Below are positions 26,870 to 35,556 of a stretch of 64,000 nucleotides of DNA, one piece after another. Origin of the DNA: Pseudomonas guariconensis (lineage in GTDB: Bacteria > Pseudomonadota > Gammaproteobacteria > Pseudomonadales > Pseudomonadaceae); contig NZ_FMYX01000003.1 of NCBI RefSeq assembly GCF_900102675.1, positions 62,001-126,000 of the forward strand. The letters are read 5' to 3'. Both the position numbers and the translations under genes were made by a program. The notes under the pieces are model-generated. The model had not been told where the DNA came from and did not search any database. It saw only the letters and a program-made list of their open reading frames with translations. Every line of letters starts with the position of its first letter. Positions within the stretch are counted from its first letter, which is position 1.

Positions 26870-27672
26870 TTGAGCAGCTCCCGGCAGACTGGCTTGTCAT
26901 GTGGCGCGCCGAGCAGCTCGCAGATCGTGCCGCACAATTCGGTCTGCAGGGGCGTGGCCGCAGGGTCCAGGCTGAATGCCTCGCCGAACACGAACAACGG
27001 CACTTCGCGCTCCTCGGCCAGCAAACCATTGTGCGAGCGGTCGTTGTTCATGCCATGGTCGGCGGTCACCAGCACCTGATAGCCCTCCTGCAGCCACAGC
27101 GGTAGGTAGTCGGCCAGCAGGATGTCGGCGCTGCGAGCGGCATTGCGGTACTGGCTGCTGTCCAGGCCATGGCGGTGCCCGGCGTCATCGATGTTCATCG
27201 GATGGACCAGCAGGAAGTTCGGCGCATGGCGCCGACGCAGGTATTCGGCATCGGCCAGCAAATGCGAGTCAGGGTAGTGGTCGGCGTAGTAGAACAGGCC
27301 GTGTTGGATCGGCAGCTTCGGCGCGTGGGTGTGACGGTCGCGCAACGGGTCGAAGGGCGAGCGGTTGTACAGCTCGCTAAACCAGTGATATGCCGCCGCC
27401 GCGGTCCCTAGGCCCGCTTCTCGGGCATAGTGGAAGACACTGCGCTGGGTGGACAGACGATTGATGTTGTTGTGCACGATGCCGCTGTCGATGGGCGGGA
27501 CACCGGTGAGAATGCATTCGTACAGCGGGCGTGACAGCGATGGCAGCTCGCACTCTACGCGGTACAGGGCGGCACGGTCGGCCTCGACATAGGCATGCAG
27601 ATGACCCATGGCGTGGTGGGCCACCTGATGGTTGAGGCCGTCGAGCAGGACCAGGATGACGTTGTGTTGCAT
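26866..27672 (-). CDS. Alkaline-phosphatase-superfamily phosphodiesterase, cytoplasmic
   Basis: A 268-residue member of the nucleotide pyrophosphatase/phosphodiesterase branch of the alkaline phosphatase superfamily. Metal-site motifs are seen: LLDGLN (Asp), SLSRPLYECILTG (Ser/Thr nucleophile region), NIDDAGHRHG (Asp and His) and TADHGMN (Asp-His). There is no signal peptide, so it should act on a substrate after import. It sits inside the ABC operon between binding protein and permeases. Start at 27672 is chosen because GGGAG lies 5 bases upstream. Confidence 0.85.
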   Translation of the reverse strand: MQHNVILVLLDGLNHQVAHHAMGHLHAYVEADRAALYRVECELPSLSRPLYECILTGVPPIDSGIVHNNINRLSTQRSVFHYAREAGLGTAAAAYHWFSELYNRSPFDPLRDRHTHAPKLPIQHGLFYYADHYPDSHLLADAEYLRRRHAPNFLLVHPMNIDDAGHRHGLDSSQYRNAARSADILLADYLPLWLQEGYQVLVTADHGMNNDRSHNGLLAEEREVPLFVFGEAFSLDPAATPLQTELCGTICELLGAPHDKPVCRELLK

Positions 27673-27688
27673 GGTGGCTCCCAGTGGA

Positions 27689-27779
27689 GCTGCAAGCTGC
27701 AAGCTACAAGCGACAAGAAGAAGCAGGCATGTCGATCACCTGCTTTGACTTGAAGCTTGCAGCTTGGCACTTGAAGCTT
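27689..27779. repeat. AGCTGCAAGC-type repeat, inverted pair
   Basis: GAGCTGCAAGCTGCAAGC at one end and GACTTGAAGCTTGCAGCTTG at the other are inverted versions of one sequence, flanking about 50 bases. It splits the binding-protein gene from the rest of the ABC operon. Confidence 0.6.
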
Positions 27780-27780
27780 T

Positions 27781-28845
27781 TTATTCCATCTCGATGATCA
27801 CTTGCTCTTGCCACATCTGCGGCAGCTTCTTGGAAGTGGCCTCCCAGGCCTCGGCATTCTTGATCGGTTGGGCGGCGCTGTACTGCTCGTTCGGCAGCAG
27901 CTTGGCCTGCACCTCGGCCGGCAGCTTCAGGTGCTCGGCGCGAATCGGACGGGCGTGCCCGATGGCCAGGTTGGTCTGGCCGGCATCACTGAAAATGTAC
28001 TCACGCGTCAACTTGGCCGCGTTGGGGTGCTTGGCGTACTTGTTGATGATAGTGGTGTAGCCGGAGATCACTGAGCCATCGGACGGGATCAGCACCTCGA
28101 AACGCTTGGGATCGATCTGCTCCCGGTAGCTCAGACCGTTGAAGTCCCATACCACGCCGACTTCCACTTCACCTTTTTCCAGAGTCTGGATGGTCGGGTT
28201 GGCCAGTGACAGGCGCTTTTGCTGGGCGAGTTTGGTGAACAGTTGCAGGCCGGGTTGCAGGTTGCTCTCGTCGCCCTTGTAGGCGATGGCTGCGGCGAGC
28301 ACGCCATTGGCGGCCTGGGCGGCGGTGCCTACGTCGCCGATGGCGACCTTGTACTTGCCTTTTTCCAGGTCGTGCCAGGTTTTCGGGCGTTCGCTTTCCT
28401 TGACCAGGTCCTTGTTGATGATGAACGCGATGGTACCGGTATAGGCCAAGGCCCAGTGGCCATCCTTGTCTTTGGCCCATTCTGGAACTTGATCCCACGT
28501 ACTGGGTTTGTACGGTTGGGTCACACCTTTGGTGGCGGCGATGGGGCCGAAGGCGGCGCCCACGTCACCGATGTCGGCACTGGCATTGTCCTTCTCGGCA
28601 TCGAACTTGGCGATCTCCTGGGCCGAGCTCATGTCCGTGTCGCTGTGCTTGAGCCCGTATTTGCTGGCAAGGTCCGCCCAGGTGCCTTTCCAGTTGGCCC
28701 AGGCATCGGGCATGCCCACGCTATTGACGGTGCCTTCCTTGCGAGCGGCCTCTTCCAGGGCCTTGAGATCGGTATCGGCGGCCATGGCCGAGGTGCACAG
28801 GGCGATGGCCGAGCCCAGCAGTGACGCCATGAAGAACTTTTTCAT
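27781..28845 (-). CDS. ABC importer periplasmic substrate-binding protein
   Basis: A 354-residue binding protein with a signal peptide (MKKFFMASLLGSAIALCTSAMA). The fold is of the PotD/iron/aminoethylphosphonate cluster, with TWHDLEKGKYKVAIGDVG and EVEVGVVWDFNGL typical for this group. It is the promoter-proximal gene of the ABC operon, divergent from the GntR regulator. The ligand cannot be deduced. Confidence 0.88.
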   Translation of the reverse strand: MKKFFMASLLGSAIALCTSAMAADTDLKALEEAARKEGTVNSVGMPDAWANWKGTWADLASKYGLKHSDTDMSSAQEIAKFDAEKDNASADIGDVGAAFGPIAATKGVTQPYKPSTWDQVPEWAKDKDGHWALAYTGTIAFIINKDLVKESERPKTWHDLEKGKYKVAIGDVGTAAQAANGVLAAAIAYKGDESNLQPGLQLFTKLAQQKRLSLANPTIQTLEKGEVEVGVVWDFNGLSYREQIDPKRFEVLIPSDGSVISGYTTIINKYAKHPNAAKLTREYIFSDAGQTNLAIGHARPIRAEHLKLPAEVQAKLLPNEQYSAAQPIKNAEAWEATSKKLPQMWQEQVIIEME

Positions 28846-29168
28846 CCGAAGCTCCTTTGGTGGGGCCTTGCAGTGTTGTTGTAGGAAAACCGTTCGTTTG
28901 CGAACCTTTGGTCTAGGTCAGCAATCCTCGAGCCAAGGTAGGCCGGTTGCGTGACAGTTTGATGTACGAGCAGGCCCGCAACCCTGCGATGCAGGCCCTG
29001 GCACTACAGCGTAGACCAGATCGCAGGCCTTTATTCGCAAGGCCTTGCTCGTTTCCTAGGCCAGCACTGGTAGTCTTTGTCACAGGATGTTCATCAGCCC
29101 TCCCTAGGCTTGCACTATTCTCCAATTGCCCAACATTGGGGCTGGACTAGTCCATACAGGTAACCTTG
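28846..29168. promoter_or_regulatory. Divergent control region with candidate UTRA operators
   Basis: Between the binding protein and its likely regulator lie TGGTCTAGGTCA (28909-28920) and the perfect palindrome TGGACTAGTCCA (29143-29154). Both resemble the GTNTANAC-type sites of HutC/UTRA GntR proteins. GTTCG-TTTG-CGAAC (28892-28905) is a third inverted repeat. The assignment is tentative. Confidence 0.45.
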
Positions 29169-29882
29169 ATGCACTCGACGCCACCGCGCGCGGTAACAGC
29201 CATCTGCCATGCCCTGCAAGAGCAGATCGAACACGGTCTGCTGGCGCCGGGCGGCAAGCTGCCGGCCGAACGCAAGCTCAGTGAGGTGTTCGACACCACA
29301 CGTATCACCCTGCGCGAGGCCTTGGTGCAGCTTGAGGCACAGGGGCTGATTTATCGCGAGGAGCGGCGGGGTTGGTTCGTGGCGCCGGAGCGGCTGACTT
29401 ATGACCTGATCGAGCGCAGCCACTTCCATGCCATGGTCCGAGAGCAGGGGAGGGTGCCCAGTACCGAGCTGCTGTCTGCTCGGTTGCAACCGGCCTCGGC
29501 GGCGATCTGTGCGCGGTTGCGCTTGCCGGCGTTGTCCAGCGTGGTGCAGATCTGCCGCTTGCGGCGTATCGACGGGCGCGCGGTGCTGTATGCCGAGCAT
29601 TACCTGAACCCTAGGTATTTTCCTGGGATCCTGGAGTTGGATCTTGGTCAGTCGCTGACCGAGATCTATGCCAGAGCCTATGGGATCGCTTATGGCCGGG
29701 TATGCTTCGAGATCCTGCCGACCGCGTTGCCGGCTCCGGCTGCCGCATCCCTCAAGGTCTCGGCGGGTAGTCCGGGGTTGCATGTCACCCGGGTCAACAG
29801 CGACCAGCATGGGCATCTGATCGACTGTGACCTTGAATATTGGCGTCATGATGCGATACGGATTCGGGCTGAGGCGGGGTGA
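29169..29882 (+). CDS. GntR-family regulator with UTRA domain
   Basis: A 237-residue regulator of the HutC/PhnF branch. Winged HTH (residues about 5-70) with KLPAERKLSEVFDTTRITLREAL, followed by a UTRA ligand-binding domain (about 85-235) with ILELDLGQSLTEIY. It is transcribed away from the ABC operon and probably represses it until the imported ligand is present. The ATG at 29169 is preferred to the TTG one codon earlier. Confidence 0.9.
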   Translation: MHSTPPRAVTAICHALQEQIEHGLLAPGGKLPAERKLSEVFDTTRITLREALVQLEAQGLIYREERRGWFVAPERLTYDLIERSHFHAMVREQGRVPSTELLSARLQPASAAICARLRLPALSSVVQICRLRRIDGRAVLYAEHYLNPRYFPGILELDLGQSLTEIYARAYGIAYGRVCFEILPTALPAPAAASLKVSAGSPGLHVTRVNSDQHGHLIDCDLEYWRHDAIRIRAEAG

Positions 29883-29899
29883 GTTCAGGCATTGGGGTA

Positions 29900-29929
29900 C
29901 CGCCGGTCTTGCATGCAGCAGACCGGCGG
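29900..29929. terminator. Hairpin between convergent gntR and tccC
   Basis: CCGCCGGTCT and AGACCGGCGG form a perfect 10-base stem. No T-run follows on either strand, so terminator strength is uncertain. Confidence 0.45.
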
Positions 29930-29948
29930 GGCCGGTTGTTGAGATCGC

Positions 29949-30854
29949 TTAAGTACGAAATTTTTTTTCGTACTTAACGTACAGTTCGTTAAGTTTATCC
30001 AGTTCGGCCAAGGCTGCCTGGTAAGGCTTCTCGACCTCCGATCTTCCCACCCATGCATCAGGGTTGAACGGGTCATTATTCAATGTAATGGAAAGCTCTC
30101 GTGGGCCATCGGGTATGAAAGGCCTCAACAGGCTTTTACGGCTGCGCATGCTGCTGAGCTTACCGAATTGCGCGTCTATCTTTGAGTAAATGGCATGAAG
30201 GGCACCTTTTGCATTCTCTACTTGAGCAGGTATTGCCCCGGCTACTGCATGTTTTGTGGTAACGGTTATTGATTTTTCCACTTCTGTGGCGACTTTTATC
30301 GCTTTTGATACGGGAAGGGTAAGAGGGTATTGTGGTAAACCCACGCCTGTCGCCACTTTGTTTGCATCGTTGGTCATTTGATCATCGGTTATTTTTTCAC
30401 GGAGCTTTTCCATGGTTATTTCTTTTTCTAGGAAATGTTTGATTTTATGCCCAAGGCCGCCTTCGGCCGTTTCGTTTATTTTTTTTGTCATGTCGAGGTC
30501 TGGCGTCAACTCAGCCTGCGGGAGTATTTTCTCTGCCGCTTTCTTTACAACGGTTTTCCCGACGAGCCCTCCTACGCTAGCCCCCCAGGTTGCGCCTACA
30601 GCGGCTCCTGGAACGTTGGCGATAACCCCTCCTACAGCGCCTCCTATAGCCCCTCCCGCCGCACCGCCCAGGAGGCCGCCGGCCATGCCAATGGTCGTAG
30701 CGAGCGCTTCCAAAACGATCGACATCAACACGTAAATAATCCGGCTTTCGGTTTGGCTTCGCATATAATCTTGAATTTGAAGCCTGGTGTTACGGATCAT
30801 ACTGGGTGCGCTCTTCAGCGCTTGGAACTCATGGTAATACCCTTCCGCATTCAA
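29949..30854 (-). other. Hypervariable C-terminal toxin region of TccC
   Basis: The 301 residues after the conserved self-cleavage region. It holds a hydrophobic glycine-zipper segment (GGLLGGAAGGAIGGAVGG) and an unassigned lower-GC tail of about 200 residues that ends KYEKKFRT. In the family this part is the translocated effector; its activity here is unknown. Confidence 0.7.
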
Positions 30855-32927
30855 TCCGTTGTTGTCTTTTAAGGCAATGGGGTTGTTTCGTACCATTCGA
30901 TAAAGATTAAGTCCATCGACCGTACCGGCAGGGTCTGCACTGAGCCAGCGCCCGACCCAGGGTTGGTAATACCGGTGACCGTAATAATAGAGCCCCGTGC
31001 CATCGCGTTCTTTCCCTGAATAACGCACGGTCTTGTAATCGGCTTCTGTCTGGCTGCGAGCGGCCCATACCGCAGAGCCGCCGTAGGGGTAGTACTCTTC
31101 ATAGCTGATGATTTGACCGTCGCTATCGAGTTCGAGCCCGACGCTGTCTATGAGATTGGAATAGCCGTAGCGCAGCGAGTCATTGCTGACACTTGGCGGT
31201 GTGCCGGTTTCCCAGTGCAGTAATCGCACTTGAGCATTACCGGCTTCGCCGATGGTGATCACGTGAAGCAGTTCTTTTATCGCATCGTCCCTGAAACGGG
31301 CGCGCACCTCCAACCCTGGCAAATAAAGTACGTATCCCGTTTGGGCGCCTGCCTGTTGGGAGTTGTATTTGGCGATCCGTTGGCCGTCTGCACCGTAGCG
31401 ATAGCTTTCCTGGTCAACAGCGCTGTCATCACCTGCCTGTGACACGAACTTGCCGAGCTGCCCGCGCGGTGTCCAATGAAGGGATTGGCCAGGTTGCAGT
31501 TGTAACTGATTGCCCGCTGCATCGAAGAGGGCATCGACCTTGGCAGGATCGTCGGCGAGAGTATGCAATACCGCCCGATTGCTGCGGTTGGACACTGTCA
31601 TGTCCAGGGTATAGCTGTTGTTGGAGGCGGGTGCGCTGTGTGAGATACGCGTCAGGTTGCCAGCGCGATCGTATTGGTAACGACGTGTGTAGTTGGTGTA
31701 GGCCCCGTCGTTGGTCGGGAGTGGAATGGTGGGGGAGGGAGGCTTAGGGCCTTGGCGGGGCATATCGGCCATTTCACGGCCGCTGGCTGAGATCAGTTGA
31801 TAGAGGCTGTCATATGCATAGCGATTGACCGGTACGATCTTCTGATTACGCCAGAACCGCGTCGCCTCCGCATCATTGTGCACACTCAGGATATTACCGA
31901 CTGGGTCATATTCGTACCGTATGTCTTGCAGGACTTTCGCCTCGCTGCGCCCGGCACGTCGTTCGATCTTGCTGCCTAGGAGGCGCTGAGTCCGCTGTTC
32001 GTAGGTGTAGGTGGTAATGACGCCGTTGCCCTGTTCTTCCCGCAGCTTTTGTCCGAACGCGGAGTATTCCACAGCCTTCAAGATAACCCGCGTCGTTCCA
32101 CCTTTCATGATCAGCCGAGTGCTACGCAGCATGCCCGCTATGTCATAGGCCTGGCATTGGGTATGGCCGAGCGCATCGCGTTGCTCGATGGAAGCTCCCG
32201 TCGCGTCGATACGATATGAGGTCGTGAACGCATCCGGTGCTAGTAGCTTGTCCCAGACTGCCGCGTCTTCTCCCTGCCAATCGGCTTCGGTGCCTTCCGC
32301 CAGCAACTTTTGGGTGGCGGAAAGTACGCTTGCGGCCAAGCCGGCGCTGTCCATCTGCCAACAACCTGCCGTGTCATAGTGGCGCACGCATCGGCCTGCA
32401 AGATTCTGATCCTTCGCAGTCTGGGTGTTGTCGCCCCAGACCAAGCGTTCTGTGATGCGCGGATTTGCTTCGGCGATATGCTCACTCACGTGTAGCAATC
32501 GCCCTGCAAGCGGTGGGGTTTCATAGTGCCAGCGATGGAGCACGCCTGTGGCGCCAATGCTCAGGCACTGGCGGCCGTGAACATCGTTGAGCGAGAGCGT
32601 GACGCCCGCGTCGGCACTGTCGCTACGCAGGACATCGCCCGTCAGCGAATTATGAAATTTGTAATTGGGTTGGGTCGTCGCGTCCACGGCTTGGCGTTCA
32701 TGGAGGCGAGGATCGATGCTTTGCTCAAGCTGCGCAAGGGCGTTGAACCGGTGGCGGGTGATGCGTTCGTCGAGTTGTTCGGGTGTATCGGGATGGCGAT
32801 GATAAGCGATATCGCGGATGCCTAATCCTCGGTTGTCTCGGACGGTGACCGTAGGCGTTCCGTTATGAAGTGAAAAGTCTATGTGTCCCAACTTGCAGTT
32901 ACCTTGATCATGTTGATTTTTCGCCAC
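29949..32927 (-). CDS. tccC: Insecticidal toxin complex component C (TccC/Rhs) with variable C-terminal toxin region
   Basis: A 992-residue Rhs protein of the Tc toxin C-subunit type. Residues 1 to about 690 have repeated YD motifs (YEYDPVGNILSVHND, YQYDRAGNLTRISH) and end in the hallmark YSGKERDGTGLYYYGHRYY, GRWLSADPAGTVDGLNLYRM and VRNNP, the self-cleaving aspartyl site. In known Tc toxins this shell encloses the released C-terminal toxin. Residues 692-992 are the variable part: a Gly-rich zipper (about 747-790), then a Lys/Glu-rich tail with no motif I recognise. GTG start. No tcA or tcB genes are nearby, so it is orphan. GC of the tail is lower than of the shell. Confidence 0.9.
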   Translation of the reverse strand: MAKNQHDQGNCKLGHIDFSLHNGTPTVTVRDNRGLGIRDIAYHRHPDTPEQLDERITRHRFNALAQLEQSIDPRLHERQAVDATTQPNYKFHNSLTGDVLRSDSADAGVTLSLNDVHGRQCLSIGATGVLHRWHYETPPLAGRLLHVSEHIAEANPRITERLVWGDNTQTAKDQNLAGRCVRHYDTAGCWQMDSAGLAASVLSATQKLLAEGTEADWQGEDAAVWDKLLAPDAFTTSYRIDATGASIEQRDALGHTQCQAYDIAGMLRSTRLIMKGGTTRVILKAVEYSAFGQKLREEQGNGVITTYTYEQRTQRLLGSKIERRAGRSEAKVLQDIRYEYDPVGNILSVHNDAEATRFWRNQKIVPVNRYAYDSLYQLISASGREMADMPRQGPKPPSPTIPLPTNDGAYTNYTRRYQYDRAGNLTRISHSAPASNNSYTLDMTVSNRSNRAVLHTLADDPAKVDALFDAAGNQLQLQPGQSLHWTPRGQLGKFVSQAGDDSAVDQESYRYGADGQRIAKYNSQQAGAQTGYVLYLPGLEVRARFRDDAIKELLHVITIGEAGNAQVRLLHWETGTPPSVSNDSLRYGYSNLIDSVGLELDSDGQIISYEEYYPYGGSAVWAARSQTEADYKTVRYSGKERDGTGLYYYGHRYYQPWVGRWLSADPAGTVDGLNLYRMVRNNPIALKDNNGLNAEGYYHEFQALKSAPSMIRNTRLQIQDYMRSQTESRIIYVLMSIVLEALATTIGMAGGLLGGAAGGAIGGAVGGVIANVPGAAVGATWGASVGGLVGKTVVKKAAEKILPQAELTPDLDMTKKINETAEGGLGHKIKHFLEKEITMEKLREKITDDQMTNDANKVATGVGLPQYPLTLPVSKAIKVATEVEKSITVTTKHAVAGAIPAQVENAKGALHAIYSKIDAQFGKLSSMRSRKSLLRPFIPDGPRELSITLNNDPFNPDAWVGRSEVEKPYQAALAELDKLNELYVKYEKKFRT

Positions 32928-33052
32928 CCCCAGAGGGGAGTGAAGAATCAGCTTGATTTGGCTGTATGGCTGACTGCTAGTCGGAAAGCGCTGTTTGACG
33001 TATCGGAAAAGCCGCCAGGCATGGCGGCATCCCCGTCGTACTCAGATGAGAA

Positions 33053-35191
33053 TCAATCGGCGGTCGTGCCTCCACCCGCCGTCACCACCTGCACCGACAA
33101 CCGTGGCGTCGCCAGATCCAGCCCGGCTTCATCGAGCTGGCGCTTCAAGGCCAGATTGAATGCCCGCGACACCTCCCATTGCTTGATAGGCGCCGTCTTG
33201 AACCGCGCCCGCAAGATGGCCGACCCTGATTCGAAGCTCTCTACCCCCTGCAGCTCCAGAGGGGACCAGATGTTGCGCCGCATCAGCGGGTCGTTGCGCA
33301 GCTTCTGCCCGACCTCGCGAATCAAGGTGATCGCTTGGTCGATCGCCATGCTGTGGGGAATGGCCACCCTGAAGATCGCATAGCCGAATTCGCGCGAGTA
33401 GTTCTTGATGCTCTTGATCTCGCTGAACGGAATCGTATGCACGATGCCGTCAATGTCTCGCAGCCGCACGGTGCGTATGGTCAGGCCTTCGACCGTGCCC
33501 AGGTGACCACCGACATCCACATAGTCATCGATGGCCAAGGAGTCCTCGATGATGATGAACAGGCCGGTGATCAGATCGGCTACCAGCGACTGGGCGCCGA
33601 AACCGATCGCCAGGCCGATGACACCGGCACCGGCGAGCAGCGGAGTGACATTCATGCCCATGTTCGCCAGGGCGACGATCACTGCGATGATGAAGATCGC
33701 CACGAACATCACGTTGCGGATCAGCGGCATCATGGTTTGTGCGCGAGCGTTGGCCAGGCCCCGGCGTGAGCGCACCAGAGCGTGGTGTACCGCCGTGTCG
33801 GCCAGGATCCACACCAGCCAGGCTGCGATCATGGTTCCTGCCAGACCCACCAGGCGCATGCTCACTTCATGGCCATCGCCCTCGGCGAAATTGATCATCG
33901 ACAGCCCCCAGACCCGCAGGCCCAGTTCGATGAACACCAACCAGATGAACAGGTGCACCAGAGCGTAGCCAAAGTTGCGCAGGCGCTCGGCGTATACCTC
34001 CTGGCGTCGGTTGGCGCGCTTGGGGTTGGCCGCGTGACGACGCACCAGGCCGTTGAGCACCATGCACACCACCACCAGCACGGTGCACATCAGCGACTGG
34101 CGCAGGGCCGTGCTGGTGTCACCGGCCGAGACGAACGTGGCGAACAACGAGACAGCTACCAAGAGCAGCGCCGGTACGAACCAGAAGCTGCCGAGGATCT
34201 CGATGGTGTCGCTCAGGGTTCGCCGGGTCAGGCGTCGGGACAACGGCTGGTTGCGAATCAAGTGAGCGATGGGGCGGCGAAAGCGCAGGATGAACAGGCC
34301 GGTGCACATCGCCGCCACCACATTGGCCAGTGTCGCCAGGGCATGGGCCAAGTGGCTGCCCAGGGCGGTCGTCATGCGCGGGTCGCTCATCGCCTCGCCG
34401 AAAGCAGCGAAGCTGCCGATCAGCCACAGCGGGCGGAACGCCTGATGGCGCAGGATGTACAGGGCGCGATGACGGTGTGGGCCGTCGAGCAGTGAGAAGG
34501 CGATCACGCAGATCGCCGAGAACAGGGTGCCGACCACCAAGGCGTAGGCCAGGACCATGGCCAGTGATTTGCCCAGGGAAGAGGGCAGGGCGAAGCTCAG
34601 GTAGACCGTGAACACCAGTGCAACCATCCAAGGCCCCAGCTTGCGCAAGGCAAAGCGGACCAAGTCCCAGGTGCGCGGGTGTTGGGGCAGTTCTTCGGTC
34701 AGGCCGAAGCGCAGGCGCACGCGATGGCCGATCCAGTTGAAGGCATACGCCAGCAGGCTCCAGACCGCGATGATCGCCGCGAAGCCGAACAGGATCGCCG
34801 GCCATTGATGCACGGGAACGATCAGGGCCGCCAGCTCCTGCTGGGCCTGGTCGATTTCCAGGGACCAGCGCCGGAATGGGCTGGCGTCGCCGCTGAATTG
34901 CTTTTCCAGGTCGTGCAACGCGCCGCCGATCAGCCCGAGCACGCCCTGTTCGACGGTCGGTTGCGACTGTTTGGTGGCATCGCGCAGTTTTTTCAGGTCG
35001 GCCAGCAGCTTGGCGCGTTGCTGGTCGTTTTCCAGGTTCTTGATCACCTCATCGAGCGACTTGCCCAAAGGCTCGGTCGCCTCCGGCTGCGCTGGCGCGC
35101 TCGATCCGAGCAGACTTGGCAGGCCCGCGGCCTGGACCGGGGTGATGAACAGGAACAACAGCAGGAACAGGCAACGCAGGAGTGCAGGCAC
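33053..35191 (-). CDS. Mechanosensitive channel, large MscS family (YbiO-like)
   Basis: A 712-residue inner-membrane channel. There is a signal peptide (ends TPVQAA), a periplasmic helical part (about 25-120), some ten membrane helices, then the MscS core: pore helix LLAGAGVIGLAIGFGAQSLVADLITG (split Gly/Ala pattern) and beta domain with DYVDVGGHLGTVEGLTIRTVRLRD. It should open under hypo-osmotic stress. Length fits YbiO of E. coli. A 125-base gap separates it from tccC. Confidence 0.9.
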   Translation of the reverse strand: MPALLRCLFLLLFLFITPVQAAGLPSLLGSSAPAQPEATEPLGKSLDEVIKNLENDQQRAKLLADLKKLRDATKQSQPTVEQGVLGLIGGALHDLEKQFSGDASPFRRWSLEIDQAQQELAALIVPVHQWPAILFGFAAIIAVWSLLAYAFNWIGHRVRLRFGLTEELPQHPRTWDLVRFALRKLGPWMVALVFTVYLSFALPSSLGKSLAMVLAYALVVGTLFSAICVIAFSLLDGPHRHRALYILRHQAFRPLWLIGSFAAFGEAMSDPRMTTALGSHLAHALATLANVVAAMCTGLFILRFRRPIAHLIRNQPLSRRLTRRTLSDTIEILGSFWFVPALLLVAVSLFATFVSAGDTSTALRQSLMCTVLVVVCMVLNGLVRRHAANPKRANRRQEVYAERLRNFGYALVHLFIWLVFIELGLRVWGLSMINFAEGDGHEVSMRLVGLAGTMIAAWLVWILADTAVHHALVRSRRGLANARAQTMMPLIRNVMFVAIFIIAVIVALANMGMNVTPLLAGAGVIGLAIGFGAQSLVADLITGLFIIIEDSLAIDDYVDVGGHLGTVEGLTIRTVRLRDIDGIVHTIPFSEIKSIKNYSREFGYAIFRVAIPHSMAIDQAITLIREVGQKLRNDPLMRRNIWSPLELQGVESFESGSAILRARFKTAPIKQWEVSRAFNLALKRQLDEAGLDLATPRLSVQVVTAGGGTTAD

Positions 35192-35235
35192 CGGGAAATC
35201 TACCTCAGGTCAAACGATTGACCGAGTGTAGAGGT

Positions 35236-35400
35236 TTATGAGGGCAGTTGCTCCAGGATCTTCCAGCAAGTGAGGCCGAAGATACCCAGGGTTCCGATCC
35301 ACATCATCAGCACGCCGATATTGCGTTCGCGCAGGCTGAAACCAATGGTTAGCAGCAGCAGGAACAGGAAGACCGGCAGGAACAGCGACAGGAACGTCAT
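35236..35400 (-). CDS. Small membrane protein (54 aa)
   Basis: A 54-residue peptide with two hydrophobic helices (SLFLPVFLFLLLLTIGF and VLMMWIGTLGIFGLTCW). AAGGA lies about 9 bases before the ATG at 35400. It is co-oriented with the MscS gene, 44 bases upstream. Function unknown. Confidence 0.6.
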   Translation of the reverse strand: MTFLSLFLPVFLFLLLLTIGFSLRERNIGVLMMWIGTLGIFGLTCWKILEQLPS

Positions 35401-35528
35401 GGACAGGAATCCTTCTGAAAGATAGGGCCATGCTTTAAGCATAGCGGCTCGGGACGCAGGCGAGATTGATCAAGGACAGGCATCGAGCATGCCGACAGGG
35501 CATCGGTGGGTGCTGGCGATGCCGGGAA

Positions 35529-35555
35529 AAGGGCCGCAAAGCGGCCCTTGGGCCA
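35529..35555 (-). terminator. Terminator of apeB
   Basis: AAGGGCCGC/GCGGCCCTT stem with a short loop, followed on the minus strand by TTTTCCC, within 30 bases of the apeB stop. Confidence 0.8.
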
Positions 35556-35556
35556 C

